From Lichenicola sp964247755 (GTDB lineage Bacteria; Pseudomonadota; Alphaproteobacteria; Acetobacterales; Acetobacteraceae), in assembly GCA_964247755.1 (NCBI GenBank), contig CAXTVX010000003.1, positions 1 through 64,000 of the forward strand: DNA of 64,000 nucleotides. The letters run 5' to 3'. Numbering within the stretch: the first letter of the stretch is position 1; every line of letters begins with the position of its first letter. The notes beneath the pieces are model-generated. The model was not told the origin of the DNA. It saw only the letters and a program-made list of their open reading frames with translations, and did no database searches. A program made the position numbers and the translations under genes. Below, piece after piece: positions 1 to 8,150 of the stretch.

Positions 1-232
1 TGTACTCGTTCAGCAGCCCGAACAGCGTGTCCCAGCTCGGCGTGTCGCGCAGCGCGTAGATGAAGCGCCAGGGCTGCGAGTTGTAGGAGGACGGCGCCCA
101 GCGCGCCGCCTCGAACAGCGTCATCAGCTCGACCTCCGGCATCGCCTCACCGGTGAAGCTACGCGGCGACCAGCGCTCCAGGAACCGGGGGTCGATCGGA
201 TAGTCCGCCACGCGAGCGTTGGCTTCGGTCAT
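1..232 (-). CDS. nitroreductase family protein (N-terminal part; runs off the window)
   Basis: This is the first 77 codons of a gene read leftward and cut by the window edge. The translation has the N-terminal signature of FMN-dependent nitroreductases: an R-S-PRSF stretch near residue 20, followed by an AARWAPSSYNSQPWRF motif that contacts FMN and the substrate. The family reduces nitroaromatics, quinones or enones with NAD(P)H in the cytoplasm; the substrate cannot be told from this part. The ATG at 232 is preferred over the in-frame ATG at 238 because a GGAG lies 7 nt upstream of it. The closest family match is the 'nitroreductase family' group with this SSYNSQPWR motif, so family assignment is firm and function is open. 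Confidence 0.85.
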   Translation of the reverse strand, partial: MTEANARVADYPIDPRFLERWSPRSFTGEAMPEVELMTLFEAARWAPSSYNSQPWRFIYALRDTPSWDTLFGLLNEY

Positions 233-343
233 GCGCATTCTCCAGCGGATGACGCCCGGGAACCCGGTCCGACGGGGCGCCGACGCCGCAAGATGGCCGA
301 GCCGCCCGGTCCCCGCAAGCCGAACGCCGACCAGCCGTGCCCC

Positions 344-505
344 TCAGTACAGGGCGCAGACCACCACCGCGACCGGCATGGCCGCCAGGACGATCCAGGA
401 TCCCATGGCGCAATGCGCGAGCACGGTCGCCGCCCGCCGCTTCAGCCGACGCGACAGCGTCAGGCCGGGACGACTCGATTCGGTGGTCGCGATCACATGG
501 TTCAT
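344..505 (-). CDS. small single-span membrane protein, unknown
   Basis: A 53-residue reading frame with a basic N-terminal half (SRRLKRR around residues 19-25) and one hydrophobic segment at about residues 30-52 ending at the C-terminus. This looks like a single-span inner-membrane peptide with the N-terminus inside. Codons are almost all G/C-ending, like the neighbours, which supports real coding. The frame could start further upstream at 553, but the ATG at 505 has a purine-rich GGAACGGA ahead of it and gives the more compact protein. It sits alone between the nitroreductase and acylphosphatase genes, on the same strand as both. I do not recognise a family. Confidence 0.5.
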   Translation of the reverse strand: MNHVIATTESSRPGLTLSRRLKRRAATVLAHCAMGSWIVLAAMPVAVVVCALY

Positions 506-571
506 TGCGTTCCGTTCCAGGTGGCGGGCACCATCTAGCAAAGAAAGCAGCATCCCCGAAGTAACCGATCG

Positions 572-913
572 TCACGTATCATCCGATCCTGAAACAGCCG
601 GCCGAATGGCGTCACGTTCCGGCATCGTCGCGTCCGCCGCCTGACGGAAACCTCCATCCGGCACTCCGAGCGGCCATGATGTGGCCACGACCTGCTGCAC
701 CCGGGCCTGTTCCGGCCCCCGCCGCGCGACGGCCTCCAGGCGATCCAGCACCTCCGGCAGACCGCGCAGCAACGCCTCGACCCGCCCGTCGGACAGGTTT
801 CGCACCCAGCCTTCCACCCCGGCGGCGCGCGCCTCCGCCTGCAGCCAGAAGCGATAGCCGACCCCCTGCACCCGCCCGTCGATCAACCAGTGCCGCGCGA
901 CCGGTTCGGCCAT
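572..913 (-). CDS. acyP: acylphosphatase
   Basis: Hydrolyses carboxyl-phosphate bonds of acyl phosphates in the cytoplasm. The 113-residue product begins with the family core: GRVQGVGYR at residues 13-21, with the catalytic Arg21 in the phosphate-binding loop, and WVRNLSDGRVE at 36-46, with the catalytic Asn39. The fold needs about 90 residues, so there is a non-conserved tail of about 20. A GGGGGAG sequence precedes the ATG at 913. The start overlaps the end of the ATP12-like gene by 31 nt, so it is the last gene of the rarA-rluC-asmA-atp12-acyP operon and is probably translationally coupled. Confidence 0.93.
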   Translation of the reverse strand: MAEPVARHWLIDGRVQGVGYRFWLQAEARAAGVEGWVRNLSDGRVEALLRGLPEVLDRLEAVARRGPEQARVQQVVATSWPLGVPDGGFRQAADATMPERDAIRPAVSGSDDT

Positions 914-1653
914 CCCGTTGCTCCCCCATCCTGTTGCCGGCCCGACAAGGCGATGAAGCGCACGGCGTCCTCGACCTCCCGCCCGAGCAGCTCGTGCCGG
1001 GCCTCGGCCTCGCTGTCGGCCCCCCAGCGCGACGCCTGGTCGAGCTCGTCGAGCAGTGCCAGCCGGATCGCATCCGGCGGTGACAGGACCCCTTCCGCCA
1101 GCGCCAGGGCGAGCACCAGGCTGCCCAGGATCGGGACCAGCACGCCGAGCCCGGTCAGCACCGCATCCTCCTGCGCCGTCAGTACCCGGGCCGTCGCCAC
1201 CCGGGCCTCCTCCGGCTGCGATACCGGCATCACCCCCTCGGTGACCCTCAGCCGTATGCCGTGACGCACGGCACACCAGTGCAGCCATGGCTGCCACTCC
1301 GCCTGCTGCCGCGCCCGGAGCTCCACCGGATGCGTCGCCCGGTAGCACAGCAGCTCGCCCTCGACGTAGCCGAGCAGGCTCGCCACCACTGCCTCCCGGT
1401 CCGGCGACGCCCGCTCCTGCAGCGTGGCCGCCAGCCTGGTCATCGGCAGTGCGTCCGGCGCGATCACGCCCGACGTGCTGGCCCCCGCCCCGTCCCACTC
1501 CGCCGCCACCGCGTCTGCCAGCGCCGGCGACCCGATCCGCAGCCGCGTCCCGCCGGGAAGACGCAGCGGCTGCGCGTCCAGCATGATCACGAACCCGTCG
1601 CCATCGGCCGCCGCCGTCGCCCTGGTCCACACCCGCCGTACCGGCGCCTTCAC
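883..1653 (-). CDS. ATP12 family F1-ATPase assembly chaperone
   Basis: Homologue of mitochondrial Atp12, the chaperone that holds the F1 alpha subunit until it joins the beta subunit; in alphaproteobacteria the gene is widespread and presumed to serve the same step. The 256-residue product shows the typical features: an early segment with LDAQPLRLPGG (about 26-36), a mid-region containing MTRLAATLQER (71-81) followed by LLGYVEGELLCYRA (93-106), and an LVPILGSLVLALAL helix near 172-185. It starts with GTG at 1653, overlapping the AsmA stop as GTGA, which is typical of translational coupling. It is next to rluC/asmA upstream and acylphosphatase downstream. Confidence 0.88.
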   Translation of the reverse strand: MKAPVRRVWTRATAAADGDGFVIMLDAQPLRLPGGTRLRIGSPALADAVAAEWDGAGASTSGVIAPDALPMTRLAATLQERASPDREAVVASLLGYVEGELLCYRATHPVELRARQQAEWQPWLHWCAVRHGIRLRVTEGVMPVSQPEEARVATARVLTAQEDAVLTGLGVLVPILGSLVLALALAEGVLSPPDAIRLALLDELDQASRWGADSEAEARHELLGREVEDAVRFIALSGRQQDGGATGWPNRSRGTG

Positions 1654-4154
1654 CGGAACAGCCCGAGGCCGCGCAGGATGTCGATCGGCTTCGGCGCCTT
1701 GTGCGGCCCGCCCGGGGCCATCGGGCCCGGCTGCGGTCCCGGCGCCCCGAACCGTGCCGCCTGCAGGGCCGGCCCGCACAGGTCCGGCGCCGGCCCGCCC
1801 GGCCCGATGGTCAGCGCGAACCGCCCACCCGGCGCCGCCGGGTCGAGCGCCGGCGCCGGCGTGTCCAGCGTCCCGCCCACATGCACCGGCAGCGACGCGC
1901 CGCCCGCCCCGAGCGACACCCGCGGCAGCAGGTGCAGGTCGAGCCGCCCGTCGCGAAGCCCGACCGTTCCGTGGCCCTGCACGTCCAGCCGGCTGGTCTG
2001 CAACGCCAGCGACGACAGCGTGGCGACACCGTCCTGCACCTGTGCCGGCACCGCCAGGCAGCGCACCGCCGTCCGCCCTCCGTCCGGCAGTCCGACCGGC
2101 CGACCGGCGATCCGCGACAACAGGGCGTTGGCGATCGACCCGTTCACCAGCGACGCACCGGCCGGTCCGGTCAGGCTCGCGCCCAGCGCCTCCACCGTGT
2201 CGCCGGTCCCGTGCAGGTCGCCCACCAGCTCGACGGCACCGGCCACCGCCGGAGTCAGCCCGGCCAGGAACGCCACCGTCTCCGCCGGTATCATCGATGG
2301 GTCCACCTTCAGGGCGACGCTCCGTGCCGACGCGTCGGCATCGAGCCGCCCGGCGATCGGTCCCGCAGGCCCGGCTACGGAGAACGGCGCCAGCGACAGC
2401 CTGCCGTCCTGCACCGCGACCTGCGCCGACAGGCCGCGGTAGGAGGCACCGCCGAGGCGCACCTCCTGCGCGTCGAGCCGGATCGCCAGGTCCGCCAGCC
2501 GCAGCGCCGCGAACGGCACCACCTCGCCTCGCGCCGGCGGAGGCGTCGGCCGCGGTCCCGAACCAGGCGGCCCCGGACCGACTGGTCCCGGAGCGACTTG
2601 TCCCGGAGCGACTGGCGCCGCACCCCCCGCGTCCGGCTGCCCGCCGATCCAGCCGGCACGCAACGCGTCCAGGTCGGCATGCGCGGATCGGATCGCCGCC
2701 GTGATCACCGGATGTGCCCCCACCTGCACCGTCGCCGTTCCGGCCAGCCCCAGCTCGTGCGACTCCAGGCGCAGCTCCGACACCGAGTAGCGGCTCCCTG
2801 GTCCGCTTCCTGGCCCGACCTGCAGCCGCGTCGACAGCACCAGCTGCGTCAGCGCCGGTCCCACCCCCAGCACATGCTGCAGCGCCGGCGCCTGCATCGC
2901 CAGGTGCAGGTCCGACATCGACCGTCCGGCGGTTCCTCCGACCTGCGCCCGTGCATCGCCGAGCGACAGCTCCAGCGACACCGGCACCGCCTCGACGCCG
3001 GCCTGCCATCCGGACAGGGTGCCGGCGTTGCCGTGCAGCGCCATGTCCTGTCCACGCCACGACCCGTCGAGCGCGATCGCCAGCGGCGCACCCGGAGCCG
3101 CGGCCTGCAGCGACAGCGAGCGCGCCGACAGGGTCCGCATTCCCGGCCAACGCAGCAGCGCCCCGGCCGGGAACGCTCCCGTGCGCAGGCTCACCGACTG
3201 CAGCACCAGACGACCGCCCTCACCGTCCTGTACCCGGGCCCGCAGCGATACTCGGTTGGCTGCCGGCAGCCCCGCATGCGGGAACAGCGTGTCCAACGCC
3301 GCCAGCTGCGGCGCCTGCGCCGCGACGTCGAGCACGTAGCCGCGGCCACGCGCCGGATCCGTCACCGTGCCTGCGACGGTCAGCCGGGCTACTTCCCGAC
3401 CCGCTGCCTGTTCCCGCGCCGACAGCCTGACCGGCCACGGAACCCCGGCCGGACCCGACGCTGCCAGGCGCGCAAGCGCCCCGGTGGCAAGCTCGGCCTC
3501 GAACCCGGCGCCGCGGTGGCTGCCGGCCAGCGTCACCGACGGGTCGCTGCCGGCGAGCCCGCTGCCGTCCAGCCGGTCCAGCGCCACCTCGCCGGTCCAG
3601 CCCTTCAGCGCGTCGTGCCAGCCGAGCGTGCCGTCGCGCAGCCGCACGCTGCCGACCTCGATCTGCCAGCGCATCCCGCCGCCGCCGGAAGACGAACCGG
3701 CATCGGGCCCCGCCTGCCTATACATCTGCCAGTTGGCGGTCCCATCGGCGTCGCGCTGCAGCAGCAGGTTCGGCCGGACCAGGGTCACGCCCTCGAGCCG
3801 GACCACGTGGTGCAGCAGCGGCAGCAGCGCCAGATGCGCGGTCGCCGACGCGGCCGTCAGCATCTCCCGCCGACCATGGCCCGGCCAGTTGGCGAACGCG
3901 ACGCCGTCCGCCTCTACCGTCGGCACCGGCAGCAGCCTGACATGCAGCGTGTCCAGGGCGAGCACCCGGCCGGTCTGCCGCAGCACCTCGCGCTCGACCC
4001 GCAGCCGAAGCCCGTCCTGATCCAGCCGCCGCTGCACCACCAGCCCGGTCATGACCAGCAGCAGCGCCGCCAGCAGCCCCAGCACCAGCACCGCGCCGGC
4101 CAGGCTGCGCAGCGGACCGCGCCGCCGCGCCGCCGGCAGCATCGTCGTCGCCAT
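1650..4154 (-). CDS. AsmA-like inner-membrane protein
   Basis: An 834-residue AsmA-family protein with one N-terminal membrane anchor (about residues 17-40) and a very large periplasmic body. AsmA-like proteins are implicated in lipid or outer-membrane homeostasis and probably transport phospholipid through a long beta-groove. Seen in the sequence: the family start, with a conserved VEADGVAFANWPG segment after the first strand; a second conserved block with VKLEG-like VRLEGVTLVRPNLLLQRDADG at roughly 120; and a C-terminal AsmA_2-type region with GHGTVGLRDGRLDL before the end. A Pro/Gly/Val-rich linker near residue 520 is encoded by a 15-nt repeat. RBS GGAG lies upstream of the ATG. It sits between rluC (5 nt upstream) and the ATP12-like gene (overlapping). 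Confidence 0.85.
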   Translation of the reverse strand: MATTMLPAARRRGPLRSLAGAVLVLGLLAALLLVMTGLVVQRRLDQDGLRLRVEREVLRQTGRVLALDTLHVRLLPVPTVEADGVAFANWPGHGRREMLTAASATAHLALLPLLHHVVRLEGVTLVRPNLLLQRDADGTANWQMYRQAGPDAGSSSGGGGMRWQIEVGSVRLRDGTLGWHDALKGWTGEVALDRLDGSGLAGSDPSVTLAGSHRGAGFEAELATGALARLAASGPAGVPWPVRLSAREQAAGREVARLTVAGTVTDPARGRGYVLDVAAQAPQLAALDTLFPHAGLPAANRVSLRARVQDGEGGRLVLQSVSLRTGAFPAGALLRWPGMRTLSARSLSLQAAAPGAPLAIALDGSWRGQDMALHGNAGTLSGWQAGVEAVPVSLELSLGDARAQVGGTAGRSMSDLHLAMQAPALQHVLGVGPALTQLVLSTRLQVGPGSGPGSRYSVSELRLESHELGLAGTATVQVGAHPVITAAIRSAHADLDALRAGWIGGQPDAGGAAPVAPGQVAPGPVGPGPPGSGPRPTPPPARGEVVPFAALRLADLAIRLDAQEVRLGGASYRGLSAQVAVQDGRLSLAPFSVAGPAGPIAGRLDADASARSVALKVDPSMIPAETVAFLAGLTPAVAGAVELVGDLHGTGDTVEALGASLTGPAGASLVNGSIANALLSRIAGRPVGLPDGGRTAVRCLAVPAQVQDGVATLSSLALQTSRLDVQGHGTVGLRDGRLDLHLLPRVSLGAGGASLPVHVGGTLDTPAPALDPAAPGGRFALTIGPGGPAPDLCGPALQAARFGAPGPQPGPMAPGGPHKAPKPIDILRGLGLFR
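2579..2615. repeat. 15-nt tandem repeat inside asmA-like gene
   Basis: Two 15-bp units (2579-2593 and 2594-2608) differ at one base, and the first 7 bases of a third unit follow. In the gene's frame, read on the minus strand, the repeat encodes a Pro-Gly-Val/Gln-rich linker (APGQ, APGP, GPGP). The unit length is a multiple of three, so the copy number can change without a frameshift. Confidence 0.85.
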
Positions 4155-4159
4155 CCGGT

Positions 4160-5131
4160 TCAGCTCCGCCTGGCGGGACGCGTGGGCCCAGCCTCGAAGC
4201 CAAGGGTGCCGAACGTGTCCTTCATGTGCGGCGGCAGCTCGGCCGCGACGAGAAGCCGGCCACCGGCCGGGTGCGGCAGGTCGAGCGCGCGGGCATGCAG
4301 GTGCAGCTGGTCGGGGAACCCGTCCAGGTGCGCCGCCTCGCCGCCGTATTTCGGGTCGCCCAGGATCGGCGTGCCGAGCGCCTCGCAATGCACACGCAGC
4401 TGGTGTGTCCGTCCGGTCAGCGGCGACAGCTCCAGCCAGGACATCTTCCGTGCTGCCGCGTCCTTCACCGCATACTCCGTCAGCGCGTGCGCCGCGTCCT
4501 CCTCGTCCCGCTCCGCCGCGACCGTCAGCGACCCGGGTCCGGCCCCCAGCCGCGCCAGGGGCAGGTCGATCACCCCTTCCGCCGGGCTCGGCCGTCCCAC
4601 CACCACCGCCCAGTAGGTCTTCCGTACGTCGCGGCTGCGGAACGACGCCGCCAGCTTCGCCGCCACCCCCGGCGTGCGCGCCAGCAGCAGCAGCCCGGAC
4701 GTGTCGCGGTCGATCCGATGCACCAGGCGCGGCCGGTGCTCCGAGCCGTCGCGCAGCGCGTCCAGCATGCCGTCCACGTGCCGCGTGATCCCGGGCCCGC
4801 CCTGCACCGGCAGCCCGGCCGGCTTGTTCAGCACGATCACCTGCTCGTCGCGGTGGATCACCATGCGCTCGAGTTCGGCGGCGTCGCGCGGATCGACCGC
4901 CTGTGCGACCGGTGCCGGCTTGGACGCCTTGGGGATCGGCGGCACCCGCACCGACTGCCCCGGCATCAGCCGGGTGGAGGCCTCGGCCTTCCTGCCGTCG
5001 ACCTTGATCTGCCCAGTGCGGCACAGCTTCTGCAGCGCCCCCTGGGTGAGGTGCGGATAATGGCGACGGAACCAGCGATCCAGGCGGATCTCGGCTTCGT
5101 CGGCGGACACGGGAAGGATGACGACGCTCAT
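4160..5131 (-). CDS. rluC: 23S rRNA pseudouridine synthase, RluC/RluD family
   Basis: Isomerises specific uridines of 23S rRNA to pseudouridine. The 323-residue product has an S4 RNA-binding domain at about residues 15-75, then the RluA-type catalytic domain. The catalytic motif HRIDRDTSG is at 138-146 with Asp141 as the nucleophile-type aspartate, and the later motif GRTHQLRVHCEALG binds the substrate. RluC is favoured over RluD by the HRIDRDTSG version and by gene order, but site specificity (955/2504/2580 versus 1911/1915/1917) cannot be proven here. The start overlaps the rarA stop by 4 nt (ATGA). Confidence 0.9.
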   Translation of the reverse strand: MSVVILPVSADEAEIRLDRWFRRHYPHLTQGALQKLCRTGQIKVDGRKAEASTRLMPGQSVRVPPIPKASKPAPVAQAVDPRDAAELERMVIHRDEQVIVLNKPAGLPVQGGPGITRHVDGMLDALRDGSEHRPRLVHRIDRDTSGLLLLARTPGVAAKLAASFRSRDVRKTYWAVVVGRPSPAEGVIDLPLARLGAGPGSLTVAAERDEEDAAHALTEYAVKDAAARKMSWLELSPLTGRTHQLRVHCEALGTPILGDPKYGGEAAHLDGFPDQLHLHARALDLPHPAGGRLLVAAELPPHMKDTFGTLGFEAGPTRPARRS

Positions 5132-6501
5132 GACCGGTCGCTGTCCCTCAGCCGCGCCCAGCTGTCCAGCCTGCGCGCGATCTCGCGCTCGTGCCCGCGA
5201 TCGGTCGGGCGGTAGAACCGCTCTCGCGCCATGCCATCGGGAAAGTAGTTCTGGCCGGAGAAGCCGTCGGCGGAATCATGGTCGTACTCGTATCCCTTGC
5301 CGTAGCCGATCTCCTTCATCAGCCGGGTCGGCGCGTTCAGGATGTGCGACGGCGGAGGGAGGCTGCCGGTCACCCTAGCCGCCTGCATCGCCGCCTTGTA
5401 GGCCATGTAGACCGCGTTCGATTTCGGCGCCGTGCCCAGGTAGGCCACCAGCTGCGCCAGGGCCAGCTCGCCCTCCGGACTGCCGAGCCGCTCGAAGGTC
5501 TCCCACGCCGCGATCGCCTGCGGCAGCGCCTGCGGATCCGCCAGGCCCACGTCCTCGGCCGCGAAGCGGGTCAGCCGGCGCGCAATGAAGCGGGGATCCT
5601 CGCCCCCGGCCAGCATCCGCGCGAACCAGTACAGCGCCGCGTCCGGATCCGAGCCGCGCAGCGACTTGTGCAGCGCGGAGATGAGGTTGTAGTGCTCCTC
5701 GCGGTCCTTGTCGTAGAGCGCCGCCCGCTTCGCCAGCAGGGCGGACAAGGCGTCCGGATCCAGCACCGTCCCGTCGGGCAGGCCCTGCAGCTGCTCGACC
5801 ATGTTGAGCAGGTAGCGCCCGTCGCCGTCCGCCATCGCCAGCAGCGTCGCCCGTGCCTCCGGCGTCAGCGGCAGCGCCGCCCCGTGGTCCTGTTCCGCCC
5901 GACGCAGCAGCGATTCTAGCGCCGCCTCGTCCAGCCGACGCAGCACCAGCACCTGGCAGCGCGACAGCAGCGCGCCGTTCAGCGCAAAGGACGGGTTCTC
6001 GGTGGTGGCGCCCACCAGCAGCACCGTGCCGGTCTCCACCACCGGCAGGAAGCCGTCCTGCTGCGCCCGGTTGAAGCGGTGGATCTCGTCCACGAACAGC
6101 AGCGTCCCCTCCCCCGACGCCCCACGCCGGCGTGCCGCCTCGTCGAACGCCCGCTTGAGGTCCGCCACGCCCGAGAATACCGCCGACAGCTGCACGAAGT
6201 GCCGTCCCGCCGCGTCCGCCAGCAGTCGCGCGATCGTGGTCTTGCCCACGCCAGGACCACCCCACAGGATCAGGCTCGCTAACGAGCGGCGTTCCAGCAT
6301 CCGGCGCAGCGTCCCGTCCGGTCCCAGCAGGTGCGGCTGGCCCACCACCTCGTCGAGGCTGGCCGGACGCAGCCGGTCGGCCAGCGGCCTGCCCGCCTCC
6401 GCCGACGCCCCGGGCGGCATCGCTGCGACCGGACCGCCGAACAGGTCCGCCGCCCCGGCTCCGACCCCGGCCGACGCCGCCTTGTCGCGCATCTGTTTCA
6501 T
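5128..6501 (-). CDS. rarA: replication-associated recombination protein A (AAA+ ATPase)
   Basis: RarA/MgsA is a clamp-loader-like AAA+ ATPase that acts at stalled replication forks. Seen here: Walker A GGPGVGKT at 81-88, Walker B LLFVDEIHRF at 134-143, sensor region with VGATTENPSF, an arginine-finger region LNGALLSRC, and the C-terminal tetramerisation/MgsA domain with the conserved GYGKGYEYDHD and QNYFPDG motifs. Length (457 aa) is normal. Three in-frame ATGs (6513, 6501, 6492) are possible and none has a strong Shine-Dalgarno; I chose 6501. It heads the five-gene operon running to acylphosphatase and is divergent from the YCF48-like gene 77 nt away. Confidence 0.93.
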   Translation of the reverse strand: MKQMRDKAASAGVGAGAADLFGGPVAAMPPGASAEAGRPLADRLRPASLDEVVGQPHLLGPDGTLRRMLERRSLASLILWGGPGVGKTTIARLLADAAGRHFVQLSAVFSGVADLKRAFDEAARRRGASGEGTLLFVDEIHRFNRAQQDGFLPVVETGTVLLVGATTENPSFALNGALLSRCQVLVLRRLDEAALESLLRRAEQDHGAALPLTPEARATLLAMADGDGRYLLNMVEQLQGLPDGTVLDPDALSALLAKRAALYDKDREEHYNLISALHKSLRGSDPDAALYWFARMLAGGEDPRFIARRLTRFAAEDVGLADPQALPQAIAAWETFERLGSPEGELALAQLVAYLGTAPKSNAVYMAYKAAMQAARVTGSLPPPSHILNAPTRLMKEIGYGKGYEYDHDSADGFSGQNYFPDGMARERFYRPTDRGHEREIARRLDSWARLRDSDRS

Positions 6502-6578
6502 GGCCGGCAGCATAGGCTGGATGCGCCCGCCGCGCAGTGCGCTATGACGGTGGACCGTTCCCGTCCCCGAGGCCCCGC

Positions 6579-7763
6579 ATGCCCAAGCTCCTGCCGGTCG
6601 CCGTCCTGCTCGCCTCGACGGCCCTGGCCCTGCCAAGCCATGCCGAGCCGCTGGCAGCGCCACCCCCGGTCGATCCGGCCCATGTCCCGGACCAGGCGGC
6701 CGCCGCGCCGGCGCCGATCGCGTTACCATCGCCGGCGCCGATCCCCCAAGCTGCCGGACCCCTGGCGACCCCGGCGGCGTCCGTGGCGCACCCGGACAAG
6801 ATACTGGTCGAGACGGTGGCGCTGGCCGGGCACCGGCTCGTCGCCGGCGGGCTGGACGGCCTGCTGATCCTGTCCGACGACAACGGCGTGACCTGGCGGC
6901 AGGTGCCGCTCCCGGTGCAGGCCACCCTGACCGCGATCCGCTTCATCGACGACCGGGTCGGCTGGGCGATCGGCCATTACGGCGTCGTGCTGCGCACCGA
7001 TGACGGCGGATTGCACTGGACCCTGGTCGAGGACGGTCCGCGCGCGGCTGCGGCGACGCTGGACGCCGCCCGTGCCGGCAACGAGGCCGACAGCGTGCGC
7101 GCCCGGCGCATCCAGGCCGCGCAGACCCTGGTGCAGGACGACCCGTCCCGTCCCTTCCTGCTGATCCAGAGCAGCGGCAGCGACACCGTCCGCCTGATCG
7201 GCGCCGGCATCCTGTCCGCGGAAACCAATGACGGCGGCCACCATTGGCGCCCCTGGTCCGAAGCCATCGGCAACACCGACGGCGTCCGCCTCGACGGGAT
7301 CGCCGCCCGCAACGGCCTGCTGCTCGTCGCCGGCGCGCACGGGACGCTTCTTGCCGGCAAGCCCGAGGACGGGCTGCACAAGCTGCCGTCGCCCTTCGAT
7401 GGCAACTTCTTCGGGGTGCTCGACGGCGGCCCGTTCGGCTTCGTGCTGTTCGGCCAGCAAGGCCACGCCTATGCCACGACCGCCCTCGGTCCGGACTGGT
7501 CGCCCGGCAAGCCGGTCGCCTGGCACCCGGTCGCCGACCCGTCCCAGACCGCCCTCACCGCCGGGCTGACGCGCCAGGACGGCAGCGTGCTGCTGGGCGA
7601 CGCCGCGGGTGCGATCTGGAAGCTCGCCGGCCACCCCGACGCGCCGCGTCTCGAGGCAGCCCCCGCCCAGGCGCCGTTCCCCATCCTGGCGATGGCGGAG
7701 GCGCCGGACCGGTCGCTGATCCTGGCCGGCTCCGGCGGCATCGTGCGCCTGCCGCCATCCTGA
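6579..7763 (+). CDS. exported YCF48/BNR-type beta-propeller protein
   Basis: A 394-residue protein with a signal peptide (about residues 1-22, ending SHA) and an Ala/Pro-rich linker to about residue 70. A propeller-like domain follows, with repeated motifs of the type SDDNGVTW, TDDGGLHW and TNDGGHHW. These are BNR/Asp-box loops, found in the YCF48 (HCF136) family of photosystem II assembly factors and in many non-photosynthetic bacterial exported proteins. In heterotrophs the role is unknown; such genes often sit beside RND-type transporters, but no transporter is visible here. The start is chosen from GAGG upstream and from the signal peptide. Confidence 0.75.
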   Translation: MPKLLPVAVLLASTALALPSHAEPLAAPPPVDPAHVPDQAAAAPAPIALPSPAPIPQAAGPLATPAASVAHPDKILVETVALAGHRLVAGGLDGLLILSDDNGVTWRQVPLPVQATLTAIRFIDDRVGWAIGHYGVVLRTDDGGLHWTLVEDGPRAAAATLDAARAGNEADSVRARRIQAAQTLVQDDPSRPFLLIQSSGSDTVRLIGAGILSAETNDGGHHWRPWSEAIGNTDGVRLDGIAARNGLLLVAGAHGTLLAGKPEDGLHKLPSPFDGNFFGVLDGGPFGFVLFGQQGHAYATTALGPDWSPGKPVAWHPVADPSQTALTAGLTRQDGSVLLGDAAGAIWKLAGHPDAPRLEAAPAQAPFPILAMAEAPDRSLILAGSGGIVRLPPS

Positions 7764-7784
7764 CCCGCCCCGCCCGGCCGGGCG

Positions 7785-8054
7785 TCAGTGCACGGTGCCG
7801 AACGACGGCGCCCCTATCCCGGGGCAGCTGCACTCCGTGGCGACCGGGATCTGCTGCGGCAACCGACAGACATAAACGCCCGCATAGCAGGTATAGCCGT
7901 ATCCCGGCGCGGCGTTAGCCGACTGCTGCGCCGGCACCTCGACCACGCAGCCGGCCAGCGGCAGCGCCGCCAGCGCCAGCCCGGCCAGCCGAAGCCCCTT
8001 GCCGATCCGTGCCGCGCGTGACAATTGAACCAGCAGCCTGTTGCGGTCCGTCAT
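7785..8054 (-). CDS. small cysteine-rich lipoprotein, unknown
   Basis: An 89-residue protein. After a basic N-terminus there is a hydrophobic stretch LAGLALAALPLAGC with a good lipobox (LAGC, Cys36), so it is probably lipidated and exported. The mature part is short and contains five further cysteines (YTCYAGVYVC and ECSCPG clusters), compatible with disulfides in the periplasm. AGGGAG lies about 10 nt before the ATG at 8054. It is convergent with the YCF48-like gene (21 nt between stops) and divergent from the glycosyltransferase at 8151. Function unknown; similar small Cys-rich lipoproteins are common in Acetobacteraceae, to my knowledge without an assigned role. Confidence 0.65.
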   Translation of the reverse strand: MTDRNRLLVQLSRAARIGKGLRLAGLALAALPLAGCVVEVPAQQSANAAPGYGYTCYAGVYVCRLPQQIPVATECSCPGIGAPSFGTVH

Positions 8055-8150
8055 CGTTGGGTTACTCCCTTGCGTGATGTTCCCGGCGCCATGATGCCGC
8101 CTTGATCGGAGGCGCATCCTCGGCGGTCCTCCTGCGAGCTGGAACACACC

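Noticed and set aside
2579..2615. A CRISPR or regulatory array
   Set aside because: Only two and a half short tandem units inside a coding linker, with no spacers.
1701..4616. A 971-codon open frame on the plus strand opposite asmA-like and rluC
   Set aside because: It is Arg/Pro/Gln-rich with no domain, runs antisense to two genes with clear motifs, and is the expected shadow in very G+C-rich DNA.
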